From the NCBI GenBank assembly GCA_947652605.1, contig OX393578.1:34105470-34169469 (forward strand): DNA of 64,000 bases, in the 5' to 3' direction. Position numbers and translations under genes: made by a program. Positions 23,029 through 34,436 of the stretch are shown piece by piece (the stretch's first letter is position 1; each line of letters starts with the position of its first letter). This DNA comes from Elmis aenea. Its lineage: Eukaryota > Arthropoda > Insecta > Coleoptera > Elmidae. Below the pieces are notes generated by a model. That model worked only from the letters and a program-made list of their open reading frames with translations, searched no databases and was not told the origin of the DNA.

Positions 23029-23556
23029 TGTGGTCAGCGGGAAAAAGCACTTAAGTCAAAAAGTGCAATTTTTCAGGAGCAACGTTTTTTTATTTTACTG
23101 ATTATCATGTGAGTTTAAATTTTACTTAATTAAGTATTAAATTATCACAATATGTTAACATTATGAAATTTTTTAATAAACAGTAAATACTTGACTTAAA
23201 CTGGCATGAAATAAGAATAACTTAAGTAAATGTAAACCAATGGAAATATTCAGTTTAACTCGTTTACTCTTAAAAAATATATTTTTTATGTAGAATTAAA
23301 AAAAAAACTAATGGAGTAAACATAAATACTCATTTTTAAACATAACTTTTATTATCTTTCGATTACACAAAATTTCATTGCAATGGAAAAATATTATTAA
23401 TAAAAATACGTGAAATGGAACTAACATTATAAACAGGAAACACAAGTGCCGAAATTGCAAATTACCAGTATAAGAACATAACAATATGAATGGTATAAGG
23501 TTAATAATAAAAAAAATTGCACTTTTTGACTTAAGTGCTTTTTCCCGCCGGCCACA
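23029..23556. mobile_element. MITE with 45-bp inverted ends (GTGGYCRGCGGGAAAAAG)
   Basis: The left end TGTGGTCAGCGGGAAAAAGC through AGTGCAATTTTT is mirrored by the right end AAAAATTGCACT..CCCGCCGGCCACA. It is 528 bp, with no ORF and no clear target duplication. Confidence 0.75.
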
Positions 23557-23562
23557 GATTTA

Positions 23563-24445
23563 TACAGGGTGTGTAAAAATTGGCGGAAGCGCTACACGTG
23601 CCGATGTTCTTCGTAAAATTCCAAGTCGAAAATCTTAATACGAAAATGTTGTACCATGCTTGCTGTGTCTGCAAGAGGTCCTCAAAGTTTTGACATTTAG
23701 TAGTAATAGTAGTAAGTTAGCTTTATTTAGCAATTGCTATTACATTGTAACATAATTTACATAGGTAATAGTAAATACATATAATAAAAATAAAAATAAA
23801 AATAGAATGAAATAAAATAAAAATCTAAATATCTTCTAAATTCTAAGTATCTAAGATAACAGTTTAATAGCGTTCTAATACGTACTCCTTAATGAATTTA
23901 ATACCCTTCTTATAATTATTACATATTTTGACTTGATGCGGCATATTATTAAATATTTTAAAATTTAGTCCTTTAATAAGCGTTATTATTTAATACTCGC
24001 AAATGAAAAAGCTGCAATTTGGAATAAAAATAAATTTCGAATAGTATTTTTCCTAGATATTGTGTTCTTCCTTTCAAAAATTGGTGTTGAAAATATGTAA
24101 ATCACTGATTTGAATGAAAATAATACATATGGTTACATTGTCATTAGCTGTCATCTCTGTTTTTCTCGTAATTATTTCTAGTTTGTGTTTTACGATACCT
24201 AAAAGTTTGCAGCTATGTTTACGAACTGAAGGCTTTCAGTTCGAACAAAAATTGTAAATACCTAAGTAAAAATTGCTGATAAAAAAATGTCCAAACGCAA
24301 ATCAATGTATGCAATGTTGCCAATTTTTATTTTTAATGGTTCCTGAGGCCAGAGGAAGCATGGTACAACATTTTTGTATCAAGATTTTCGACTTACAATT
24401 TTACGAGGAACATCGTCACGCGTAGCGCTTCCGCCAATTTATACA
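23563..24445. mobile_element. palindromic element, TACAGGGTGTGTAAAAATTGG
   Basis: Left TACAGGGTGTGTAAAAATTG and GGCGGAAGCGCTACACGTG; right mirrored CACGCGTAGCGCTTCCGCC. Inner words GTACCATGCTTGC / GAAGCATGGTACAAC also pair. The loop holds a LINE remnant. Its right terminus is cut by the hAT insertion at 24453. Confidence 0.7.
23705..24095 (-). pseudogene. LINE 3' end remnant
   Basis: On the minus strand a frame reads KIFNNMPHQVKICNN...FIKEYVL, like the last conserved block of CR1/Jockey-type reverse transcriptases (..LFNSLP..FKK.L..YL). A short 3'UTR follows and ends at a GTAGTAATAGTAGTAA simple repeat (23700), as 5'-truncated LINE copies do. The family cannot be set from this short piece. 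Confidence 0.45.
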
Positions 24446-24615
24446 TGTGTATCAGTGGCGTGCGGTGACTTTTCAACCAGGGGATGCTGTCCAAAAAAAC
24501 AAACAATTTAATTTTTTTTAAATAAATTTTATTCTACGATCTTTTTTACAAAATTCGTCTATAGCAACATCATACAATCTTTTTTCATTTTTCATATTTA
24601 GCAACAATTTTTTTT

Positions 24616-24870
24616 TCAAGCGAGAGCAGACAGTCTATCGTCATTTTGGCTGCTTCTGGTGAATGTTTTTATTCTTTTCATTGTCGAAAACGATCGTTCA
24701 GCCGATGCGCTCGTGGAAGGTATAGTGCAAATTAATTGTATTAATTTAAATAATTCTCTCAAAACATCTTTTAGCTCATCTTTCACAATTAATTCTTTTA
24801 TGCAATTTATAGATTTTAAATGAAAGTCGGGAGTCGAGTACAAGTAAACTAATTGACTTTTTAACTTCAT
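24616..24870 (-). pseudogene. hAT transposase C-terminal domain, truncated
   Basis: The product ends ..LIQLICTIPSTSASAERSFS and TMKRIKTFTRSSQNDDRLSA, the hAT dimerisation domain of the zinc-finger-MYM-like branch. About 85 codons are open. The N-terminal part and the catalytic domain are gone, replaced by the palindrome, so the element depends on a transposase from elsewhere. Confidence 0.85.
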
Positions 24871-25242
24871 AAAATCAAAGTATTTTCTATAAGTTGGCTG
24901 AAGTGATTGTAATAGAAAATCCGGAAAATTCTTTTCATATTCTTTAAATTTTCAATCAAACATTGCAATTATTATTAACCACAGTTTCATCCATATTATG
25001 GGTCGTATTAAATAATAATCAAAATTTTAAGTAGCGAAACAGTGCACTAAAAATAGAGTTAAGCTTATTTAAATAGAAGAAGCTTGATTTAAAGAAAGTA
25101 AACAAAAATCAATTTACAACGGAAATGATTATTTTGTAGCGTGCGGTAATATCAATCGAGTGCGGCTGCCCTACCATATAACAGTTGCCGGGACACAGAG
25201 GAACCATGAGAGTAATCGCTTCCCGTAGCGGAGCCGCATGAA

Positions 25243-26160
25243 AAGTTGGAACAATTAAATATGGAATGTTGAAATATGGAAAATGCACTGGTAGAATCTT
25301 TCAAGTCTTGAACGGAATCACTCAACGCGGGAATCATGCAACGATGGAACCATGCAACACGAAAATCGTTCATCGCTGGAAAGCTCAAATCTGGAATCCA
25401 GAAATTAAGAATTTTTGCTGCCCTCTATATTACAACAGCCCAAGTATAATATAGTTACAGAATACTTTGTTTTATATTTTGTCTTAACTATTGTACAGTG
25501 AAAGTTAAAAACATCGTGTAAACGTATCTCAAGGGCTACGAATTTGGGCAAAGTTGCGTAATTATAATGTTTAGTCAATTTCAAAGGTAAATTTTAAAAT
25601 TTGTGTCTAAACTTAACTGAATAAACGATTAAATTGAAATTTGAAATGATATTTGGACCGGGTCAAAAATACATTTATCACTTTCATTTAGTTTTTAGTT
25701 TTACTGTTTAGTTTTAATGATAATTGTTAGCTAAAAATTAGTTTATCACGCGAGTAGTTTCATTCAAAAATAATTTGAATGTGCCTCGTCACAATTTTTT
25801 TAAATTTATTTTTGTAAGTTATTTTATCTTTGAAATTGACTAAGCATTATAATTATACAACTTTGCCCAAATTCGTTGTCCTTGAGATACATTAACACGA
25901 TGTTTTTATCTTCCACTGTACAATATTTAAGAAACATATAAAACGAAGTGTTCTGTAATTATATTATACTTAGGCTGTTGTGATATAGAGAGCAGCAAAA
26001 ATTCTTAATTTCTGGATTCCAGATTTGAGCCTTCCAGCGATGAACGATTACCGTGTTGCGTGGTTCCAGCGTTGAACGATTCAAGATTTGAATAATTCTA
26101 TCGGTGCATTTTCCAGACTTGAACATTCCCTGTTTGAATGTTCCAGATATTAATGGCTTA
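25243..26160. repeat. palindrome inside the hAT element, arms about 450 bp
   Basis: Left words ATCTGGAATCCAGAAATTAAG, GTTGCATGGTTCC-like and TGCCCAAATTCGT are mirrored on the right (about 25720-26160). The outer arms repeat TGGAA/TTCCA words every 15-30 bp. The frames at 25152-25388 and 25266-25454 are arm translations, not genes. Confidence 0.7.
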
Positions 26161-26720
26161 GCCCCGTAGCTATTAAGTAAAGCAACGATGCGGGCAATAG
26201 ACTAAGGACTGCATCGCAGAGCGCATGCGCCAAGAACGCAAATTTCGAATCCACAATCAGAAACGCATCCCTCAGTCGGGCTCACAATCGTTAGCGCTGT
26301 GCATCGCACACATTTAGTCAGCCGCTCGCTGGATGTAGATTATATAACGCAAATTTTCGAGCAGGCAAAACATCGTATATAATAAATAAAATTATCACGT
26401 AACAAAAAATAAAATCAAAGCGAAATAAAGCTACACGAAATTCAAATATGATACGGAAAAAAAATATTCTTGACGTGAATTTTAGGGGATGCGCCGCATC
26501 CAACGCATCCATGGACCGCACGCCGCTGATGTGTATATGTTGATACTAAATTTTAGCGATTTTGGAAATAATCGCAAAATAAAGTGCCTCTTTTACAAGA
26601 TTTACGAAAACATTTTGTAGAAAAAAGTTGTTTAGCATTCAAAAATATAACCTACTTACTATGAAATTTTATTTCAATTGATATATTTATAGTAATTTTA
26701 ACATTCAAATAGTTAGCTAC

Positions 26721-27113
26721 AAATTGAAAAGTTTTTATTATCGATTCTAAAAATTTGTTTTTGTTGCGTATGGTAAAAAATTAATTTTAAGATGGAAAAA
26801 AATTTCAATAAAAATTGATATGATACCAAATTTGAGCTTTTTAAAATAGCTATAAAAATAAAATTTAGATATTGAACGTAAAATTTAATATTAAGTCATT
26901 TATTTGAATTCAGAACTACTTTTTCCTATATACTTTTTTTGTAACTCTTAAAATAAGGGCTCTTGCGAACAATTCTAACTAACATTGCTAAAATCTAGTG
27001 TCTGAATTTTAGGCCATGCACCAACTTTTATCAGGAATACCTACTTATTTTGAGAAATTAATAATCAAAAACTTTTTCATCTGTTGCACACTTTTTAAAT
27101 GACTCTGTAAATT
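26721..27113. repeat. family S, diverged copy
   Basis: Starts CTACAAATTGAAAAGTTTTT and ends CACTTTTTAAATGACTCTG; internal CTAAAATCTAGTGTC and GGCCATGCACCAACTTTTATC belong to the family. Confidence 0.65.
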
Positions 27114-27620
27114 TTATCAATTTGATGTTTTAACTAAACTGGTTATGCAGCTTTTGTTTGTATTTGGTTTAAATAAAATTTAAGTCAACGAGATAGTAAA
27201 TGTTTTAATCTTTCCAGGCGTATACAAATTTTAGTGTTTTTGATTTTCTCGAAATTTTTTTAAAGTATTAGGTCATAAAAGCACCTCTTTACATAAAAGT
27301 AAAGATTTTGCAGGTGTAATTTTGATATTTAAAAATATTTACTTACAATTTTTACTTCAAACTTCAAACTGTTTGTAATAGAATATATCGAAAACTCTTT
27401 ACCTATAACCTTTAAAGGATGCAAATTGTTTTTAATTTATTACTGGAATGGTATTCTACATAGTTGAAGGTATTTCACATTAATGAAAGAATAAATAATA
27501 TTACAACGTTTTATGTTATTTAATATTGTTTAAATGATCGTTGTTTTTATTGGAAAATACTTTTGTTAAATAAAAAATTTTGTAACCTCATTCATTATTT
27601 CATGTTGTTTTGGCGGGTTT
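27114..27620. other. AT-rich spacer
   Basis: Nothing recognised. Confidence 0.3.
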
Positions 27621-27623
27621 ATG

Positions 27624-27838
27624 TACAGGGTGGACCAAATTCGAATGTTTTACGGGGTATCTCGGTTACCGTAATAGTTAACGAAAATCTGATATAGGTC
27701 GTTTGGGCAATTTTTTTTTTGGATTAAGAACGCCCACGTAATCAGAATTTTTATATCGCTTTCCATTTTGGCACTATATTGAAAAATGAAATTTCATCAT
27801 TTTTTAAGGTCTCTAAAAATTTTTTTGTCCACTCTGTA
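27624..27838. mobile_element. short MITE, TACAGGGTGGACCAAA ends
   Basis: TACAGGGTGGACCAAA at the left is mirrored by TTTGTCCACTCTGTA at the right, 215 bp apart. No ORF. Confidence 0.65.
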
Positions 27839-27844
27839 CTAAAT

Positions 27845-28700
27845 TAAATGAGGTGACATTTGGTATTAGATAATTCAAGTTTTATAAAAACAAAATATTA
27901 AAATATTCTCAATTTTCATTTGAAAAATTCCTTTAATATTTAAAATTCTGTATCTAAATAGAATATAAATTAGCTAAAAAATGTTTTAGACACCATTTTG
28001 TATTTGATTTGTTAGTTTTTAATTTCAGTTTTAGTTAAAGATTGAAGTTCTAACTTAGTTTCACCAGTGTCGAATATTTGCGGTATTGTGAAATAATCGA
28101 TCAAGCATAATTTAAAATCCAATAAAAGATTTTTTCAAATCAGTGACACAACTACATTAATGTAGGTTAAGCGACTTATTACGAGTCTAAAGCAAACATT
28201 CAATTTGTTTCGAGATAAGCGTGTTTTACGAGTTTATTAATAAACTGCAACGGGTCGTACACGTAAACCGTAAATGTTACGCCACTGTTTTTTATGTCAT
28301 CTACATGTATGTCTTGTAGAAGTTAAAATATTTCAAGAATGTTAATCCTAACTATTACTTTATTGTTTCTGTTTTCACAAAAATCGATTTATTGACAGTG
28401 GTTTTAAGGATTTCAAGTCGTTTTGTACAATAACAGCAAAACAGGTCAAATTTTTAAAAATGTATGCACCATATCATCGATTTTAAAAAAATACAGTAAC
28501 AAATATTTTTATTACGAGAAAAACCGCATGCAAAAAAATCACAATTCTAAAATACGTTTAATAATTTACATTTCTATTTATTACAATACTTTTAATTTTA
28601 ATACACGTTTGACATTTATAGTTTATTTTTTACGACATCAAAACGATTTCGGTGTATTCTAACTGACTAAATTCTTTTTTATTACAGTTTAAAATATTTT
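27845..28700. other. AT-rich spacer downstream of the GPI-type gene
   Basis: Nothing recognised; the open frame at 28423-28662 is low-complexity Asn/Tyr/Ile. Confidence 0.35.
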
Positions 28701-28705
28701 AAAAT

Positions 28706-28711
28706 TTTATT
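28706..28711 (-). terminator. poly(A) signal of the 28.8 kb gene
   Basis: TTTATT on the plus strand is AATAAA on the minus strand, 44 nt past the stop codon. Confidence 0.5.
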
Positions 28712-28754
28712 CACTTTAAAAATTTAAGGCAAAATACATATCACAAATTGGTTC

Positions 28755-29117
28755 CTAAAATAATAACTTTGCAGCAACTGTAACACTATAAACAATTAAT
28801 GCCGCGTTTGTAAGGCATATGTTAGCCGCGGATTTTTTATTTTCCGGGACACTACCATTTGGATGTAAAATCGGCGGAAATGTAGACACATTTGGTTTTG
28901 GTGCCCGTGTTGGATTTATTTCCTTTTCTGTAGGTTTCTGTAAGGTGGTATTGGTATTGGAGGTGGTGCCGTTTTGGTTGTTAGTTGGAGAGACAGGTAC
29001 AGAACCTGGGTCCGCGGGAATTGCTACATTATTTTCTGTAGAGGTAGTGTTCTCACATAAAACTAAGTAACACACTTGTAAAATTGTCAAGTAACAAATA
29101 ACGCTAGTTGGTAACAT
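28755..29117 (-). CDS. small secreted, probably GPI-anchored mucin-like protein (120 aa)
   Basis: Single exon. Residues 1-21 (MLPTSVICYLTILQVCYLVL) form a signal peptide. Residues about 22-92 are rich in Thr, Asn, Pro and Ser with several N-x-S/T sites (ENTTS, QNGTTS, NVSTF, NGSVP), so heavy glycosylation is likely. The C-terminus has small residues (SAAN), a short spacer and a hydrophobic tail (AALIVYSVTVAAKLLF), the layout of a GPI-attachment signal. The codon use is less A+T-biased than the surroundings, and CpG-richer sequence lies upstream. No known family is recognised; many insect genomes have small Thr-rich GPI proteins of this design. A signal-anchored single-pass protein is the alternative reading of the tail. 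Confidence 0.75.
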   Translation of the reverse strand: MLPTSVICYLTILQVCYLVLCENTTSTENNVAIPADPGSVPVSPTNNQNGTTSNTNTTLQKPTEKEINPTRAPKPNVSTFPPILHPNGSVPENKKSAANICLTNAALIVYSVTVAAKLLF

Positions 29118-29380
29118 GATGGATGTCGTATGTACGGGCGCTCGTCGCGCGGCAATACAGCAAGTACCGGCCGTTAGCGGGGCTACGAATGAACTACTTT
29201 ACCAAAGCTTTGTTTGAGCATACACACACACCACACACCTGGATATTTCTACAACGTCTTCAACTCAACCGGTGTCCACCGTTTGCTGGCACGTTGGTCG
29301 TTATACGTTCGAACAAACAATTAAACGATCGTCCAGGAGACGTTGTACTACCCGTGACTCACTCGACTAACTAAAATATA
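29118..29380 (-). promoter_or_regulatory. CpG-richer 5' region of the 28.8 kb gene
   Basis: This block is clearly richer in G+C and CpG (GGGCGCTCGTCGCGCGG, GTACCGGCCGTTAGCGGGG) than its surroundings and lies just upstream of the start codon. It probably holds the 5'UTR and core promoter. The plus-strand frame at 29123-29374 is most likely fortuitous. Confidence 0.5.
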
Positions 29381-29389
29381 CGTATTCAG

Positions 29390-30060
29390 CAAATCATATT
29401 ATGCTGTTTGTAAATGACCTCACGACAGTATCGAATGCGTGGGACGACATGTTCGGTTGTTGTTCAGTCACGAACCTTATTAATACGATCAATTTTTTTC
29501 TTTGCTTGTATACACAGTGTTAGAGTTAATTTTTATTTAGTCTAGAAGTTAAATTTTGTTTTAACAAATTAATAAAGCACCGAAGTAATAAATGATAATT
29601 AAGCTGGTAAGAGTAAGGACCGGACTTAAATGTAACTACATTTTACATTCGTCTTAATCAAGCAAGCAAAAAAATGAAATGCATTCCCTGTTTACTTCAA
29701 AAACGAATTAAAATATTTTTGCTATTATACAAGAATAAATCCTTTATTTTTATATATTATTTATTTGGATTTAATGTGGAAGAATCTTTTTTTTTAACAA
29801 GAAGTGTTTTGTTTAAACAAAACTATAGTGATTTACGTGGTAATTTAAATCTACGATTTTTAACAAATTTTTGTACTATTTACTAGGAGTATGTTAAAAA
29901 AATTTAAGATTCTTATAAATTAATCAAGATGTAGGTACTAATAATCGAACAACACTGTGCTCAATCTCAACAAAACAAATGATTTTGTTAACTGCTATCG
30001 TTATAACATTTTGATCTATTTTATATTAATTTATAGTGAGTGTCAATGTAAATTATAAAC
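29390..30060. other. upstream intergenic, nothing recognised
   Basis: AT-rich, no repeat partner seen in the window. Confidence 0.3.
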
Positions 30061-30063
30061 GTA

Positions 30064-30530
30064 ATTTTCAATTTATATGTTTTTGTGCGATCTTACTAGA
30101 AACAGTTGTTTGACGGACGCGTTAGCAATAATAAGGAACTGCATTTCCGGTCCTATCCTTAGCAACGGCCGAAAAAGTTTTTTCGACCGCTACAGCTTCC
30201 GAAAAAAATCATTACAATCGCACAAAAAAAGGTTATTTAAATTATGTACAGAATCATGCAAGTACGTTTCTACTGCTAACAGCATACGCCGTCATCTGTC
30301 AGTGACAGAATGTCACGTTGTTTCTAACCTATATTTTTGAAGAATACTAAAAATTTAAATTGTTTTTAATTCGATCGCACACAAAATGTAATATGCACCT
30401 CGGCCAAAACGTTTTTTTTTGTCTTTGCCTGTTTGCTATTGCTGGCTTCGACTACGTCTCAACCAGCAAACCAGACGCGGCCGAAAAAGTTACACGTTTT
30501 GGCCTTGATACATAAATAACTATTTTATAT
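30064..30530. mobile_element. family F element, copy 2
   Basis: Inverse of the block order at 18392-18850: TTTTTGTGCGATC, AGAAACAG..TTTGACGGACGCGTTAG, ATCCTTAGCAACGGCCG, TTTCTAACCTATATTTTT, CACCTCGGCC, AGCAAACCAGACGCGGCCG, TACATAAATAACTATTTTA. The long frame at 30077-30340 follows these repeat blocks and is not a gene. Confidence 0.6.
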
Positions 30531-31205
30531 AAAATTTGAAAATTCGATATGTTATTAGCTTTGTGGTAAATATATTTGTTTTAATGGTAAAATATGCAAG
30601 GTACTATAGACATTCTAGAGACAAAAAATAACTTAAAAGTATTGACTAATCAGGTTTTATCTATATTATATGTTTAAACTTTCGTTTGCGTTGTCCATAA
30701 CTAGAATAAAATTACTGTCTGAACGAGTTGTGGTTTGTTGGGAACCAAAAAAGAAGCATGATCTAAATTTTAAATAATGCTTTTTATCTTGCTATATAAA
30801 GTGTGCAACTATTAATAGATGAAAGATGAAACGAGCAACGCAGCATAGATCAAATAAATGCGCACAAATGTTAGAACTAAGTAACAGAACATGTTTTCTA
30901 TTCAAATACTTCGCACAATGATTTACTGAGGATGTTAAACAATTTTTGTTTGTGTTTCTTTGTTATAAATTGCAAAAAGTGAGTGGAATAAAAAAAAATT
31001 GGGGATAACACTGTTAAAGTTTTTACCTGACTGGCGTAGGTATTTTGATATCTAATTATACGTTAAAAAATATAAGATCGGTGCACACAGCATACGAAAC
31101 TTTGAGCAAGTTGAGAGGCAATTTTAACTTTGTGTTAAACCGAGCATCAACTATAGCAAAATTATGCTGTGTTGAGACAACGTTTACCTATTTCTTGATT
31201 ATGTG
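30531..31205. other. AT-rich spacer
   Basis: Nothing recognised. Confidence 0.3.
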
Positions 31206-32432
31206 TACAGGGTGGTCCAAATTCGATGGGATTGCATGGGTATCTCGGTTAATATTTAAGATAGAGAAACGGTTAAATTATCAAAAATGTGCAGTATTTT
31301 GAGACAAACTCAGAATCGTCTTCAAAAATATTCTATCATTTCCGGTTTTCGAGTTATTGAATATAAAGTGTTTTTTTGTCATATTAATAATGTGTCATAT
31401 CTCCGTTATTGTTGTAAATATCGAAAATATTTATTAAGATTATTTTTAGATATTTTTATGCTTAATTTGATTATTCAAAAAAAAAAATGTTTACCCTCGC
31501 CGTTAAAAAGTTATGACACAAACTTACCTTTTTTTAAATGGGAACGATAGTTGGCTATGACCTATTTAAATTCCTTATTTTTTTCTCACTCCAAATATAT
31601 ATGGGTCGCTGTATTTATTTTTAATAATACGCAAGTTATGAAGGTTTTTAGTTTTTTTTTTCTAAGAAAATCATAATAGGCTGTGAAAACAAAAAAAAAA
31701 CAAGATGCAAAACCTTATAAAACTCATATGGTACAAGTTACTAAGGTTTTTAAATTTGTTGTTGAGATAAACAACAAAAATTTTTGAACTTAAGATAAAC
31801 AGCAAAATACTAGTACATTACTGCTGATTCCGACTATGTTGTTGTTATCTTATGTTCAAATATTTACAATGTTTATCTCAACAACAAATCAGAAAACCTT
31901 GGTAACTTGTACCACATGAGTTTTATAAGGTTTTACATTTTGTTTCTTTTTTGTTTTCACAGCCTACTATGATTTTCTTAGAAAAAAAAAACTAAAAAAC
32001 CTTCATAACTTGCGTATTATTGAAAATAAATACATCAACCCTTACATATTTAAAATGAGAAAAAAATAATGAATTTAAATAGATCATAGCCAACTATCGT
32101 TCCCATTTAAAAAAATGTAATTTTGTGTCATAACTTTTTAACGGTGAGCGTAAAAAACTTTGTTTTGGTATAATCATTTTAAACATAAAAATATCTAAAA
32201 ATAATCTTGATAAATATTTTCGATATTTACAACAATAACGGAGATATAACACATTATTAATATGACAAAAAAACAATTTTTCTATAATAACTCGAAAACC
32301 GGAAATGATAGAATATTTTTGAAAAGGGTTCTGAGTTTGTCTCAAAAATCTGCACATTTTTGGTAATTTAACCGTTTCTCTATCTTAAATATTAACCGAG
32401 ATACCCATGCAATCCCATCGAATTTGGTGTAC
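31206..32432. mobile_element. long palindromic element, TACAGGGTGGTCCAAATTCG
   Basis: The arms of about 550 bp mirror from TACAGGGTGGTCCAAATTCG to CGAATTTGGTGTACA. The loop carries further mirrored words around TAACAACAAAAATTT. The two 87-codon frames at 31287-31550 (+) and 32094-32357 (-) are mirror images of the same arm, which shows they are structural, not proteins. Confidence 0.85.
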
Positions 32433-32603
32433 AAACGTTTTTCTATCGCTAACTGTGGCACATTTCTTCAGTTTAAAACATACCTAGACATTAACAGGAA
32501 CTGTTTACGATGGAAAAGAAGTGATAACGTTTGAAAATAAAATAATAAAAATGGGCCTAATTAGTGTCTGGTTGCAAGCGTTGAAATATCATTTATTTTA
32601 TAA

Positions 32604-32978
32604 TAGAGGCGTAACTAGATTTTTGGCGCCCTAGGCAAATGCGTGGCTGCGCGCCTTTTTATGAATAATTGTGGGAGGTGTAATGTACAAGTGTTTTAAT
32701 AATGGACATTACAGCAAATAAAAATATTACTAATGTAAATAAATAGTGCAAGAGCAATATTCATATATTATAAAATCGAAGATGAATATTTTTTCCTTTG
32801 GTGTTATCAAAAGTGATCAGGAGAAACATATTAATAATTTATTTATTGTGAATTCGTGCTTCAGTCACTTCGGTATTCAAAAAATTGGCGAGGTAACTTT
32901 ATTGATCATGAAATGCTGCCCTGCGGATATTGGCGCCCTTCGCATTTATCCCGATGCCAATGCGCTGTTTCGCCACTG
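32604..32978. mobile_element. hAT MITE with near-perfect 8-bp duplication
   Basis: Left TAGAGGCGTAACTAGATTTT and GGCGCCCTAGGCAAATGCG; right mirrored GGCGCCCTTCGCATTTATCC..TTTCGCCACTG. The flanks TTTTATAA (32596) and TTTTGTAA (32979) match at 7 of 8. Confidence 0.75.
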
Positions 32979-32999
32979 TTTTGTAATACAATATAAATA

Positions 33000-34430
33000 A
33001 ACAGACATTGTTGATAAAAAGCCAAGTTATTTTTTTTTGGCAGAGCACCAAATAATATATTCCAGAGAGTACTTGAGAGAAAGTTATTATAACAGAATTT
33101 TTAAACATGCTCATCAAAGACCACATCGCACAACTTATGTATACGGATGAACATTATTTTTTTTTTTTTACAAATCGATACGCCTTGCAGGGTTGGCCTA
33201 ATATACTAATAATGGCATACAAAAAAAAAAAAATTGAGGTCTACAATGTGTCTGGCGAATAAATAAAAAATGTATTGTTTAAAAAGATAAAGTAATTTTT
33301 GTTTGTATATGTTTAAATTAAATTCATGATTATTATTCCTGTGGTTTCCTTTGTGATTCAACTACAATACTATCTCAAAATTATATATTTTATTATTAAT
33401 AGTTTTATTATCCTCGAAGCTAAATATTTAAAAAATTCAATCAAAGTTCTACATGAAATATTTCTGTAAAAAGTTGAAGTATAATAGGGTTATTGTTAAA
33501 ATGTAATTTTTGGAAATGTTTTTCAAGGTTTGTACCATTTCGTATCAGATGACCTTTGTTGTATCTGTAGATAGAAAATGCGGCACAATCAATGAAAACA
33601 TAATGGAATATCAATTTCCTTATAAATAACGACAAATGATCCTCGATAACAAAGGAGTCACTTTTGGGCGACGTCTTTCACTTTCTTTGCAACTAAATAC
33701 AAATGATCGGTATTATATGCAGAATACAAAAACTGCCAATATGTCGATTAACAAACTTTTACTTTTTATTTCATGGTTTTCAATTAAATGTCCCTTTTAA
33801 CACTACTACAGTACCCTCAAGGCGACTTTTGAGTAGTCAATTTATCGAATCATTGCCACTAATCGAAATGTTATTCGTTCGTACGTGCCCATATTTTCGT
33901 ATTCATTTGGACTGATTTTACTGTCTCCTCCTACTTTTGTTCTTTGAGTAAGAAAAATTCATTAAAACATTAAACAATAAAATACATTTGAATCGTATGA
34001 GTTGGACCAAAAACTCATCGAAATGTACATCACGTCATCTGATATAATTAATGTTGGCAGCTTTACCAACTAACAATAAGCGCAATCATTCGACTAGACT
34101 AGACTCTAGTCACTAGAGCACTAGAGGAACCAGTAGTTCTTCTATTTCTTTTTGATTCACTTTGCAATAAAACTGAACCAAACTAATGCTATTTGTTACA
34201 GAGAATTAAGCGAACACCGCCAGTGAACGTGTTTTTGACGTACATTTTATGTTCAACTTTATTGAATTTATTCAATTAATTTTGTAAAACTCAGTCGTCA
34301 GAAAGGAAGAAGGCCCAAAAACATGAATAATGTTATTTTGTAACATAATATGCAATTTCACCCTACAAGCTGTGACTGTATCCTCAATACCCCTTTATTA
34401 AGGTGGCCCTTAAGTCGTTGTTCACAATGA
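33000..34430. other. spacer, no gene established
   Basis: The minus-strand frame 33441-33635 contains GHLIRNGTNLEKHFQKLHF, faintly like a BED-type zinc finger, but without the paired cysteines. Nothing else is recognised. Confidence 0.3.
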
Positions 34431-34436
34431 ACGTAG

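Larger units (their letters stand above)
24453..26528. mobile_element. hAT element with perfect 8-bp target duplication
   Basis: Ends CAGTGGCGTGCGGTGAC and GGACCGCACGCCGCTG. The perfect duplication ATGTGTAT flanks it (24445-24452 and 26529-26536). It holds a transposase remnant on the minus strand and a large palindrome (25243-26160). It inserted at the right edge of the 23.6 kb palindrome. Confidence 0.9.

Noticed and set aside
30077..30340. 87-aa frame similar to the frame at 18659-18865
   Set aside because: Similarity is due to shared family F repeat blocks; no protein signature.
31287..32357. Two similar 87-aa proteins on opposite strands
   Set aside because: They are the two arms of one palindromic element (31206-32432) read outward-in; no family resemblance.
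33441..33635. Possible BED zinc finger (NGTNLEKHFQKLHF)
   Set aside because: The cysteine pair expected upstream is missing; resemblance is too short.
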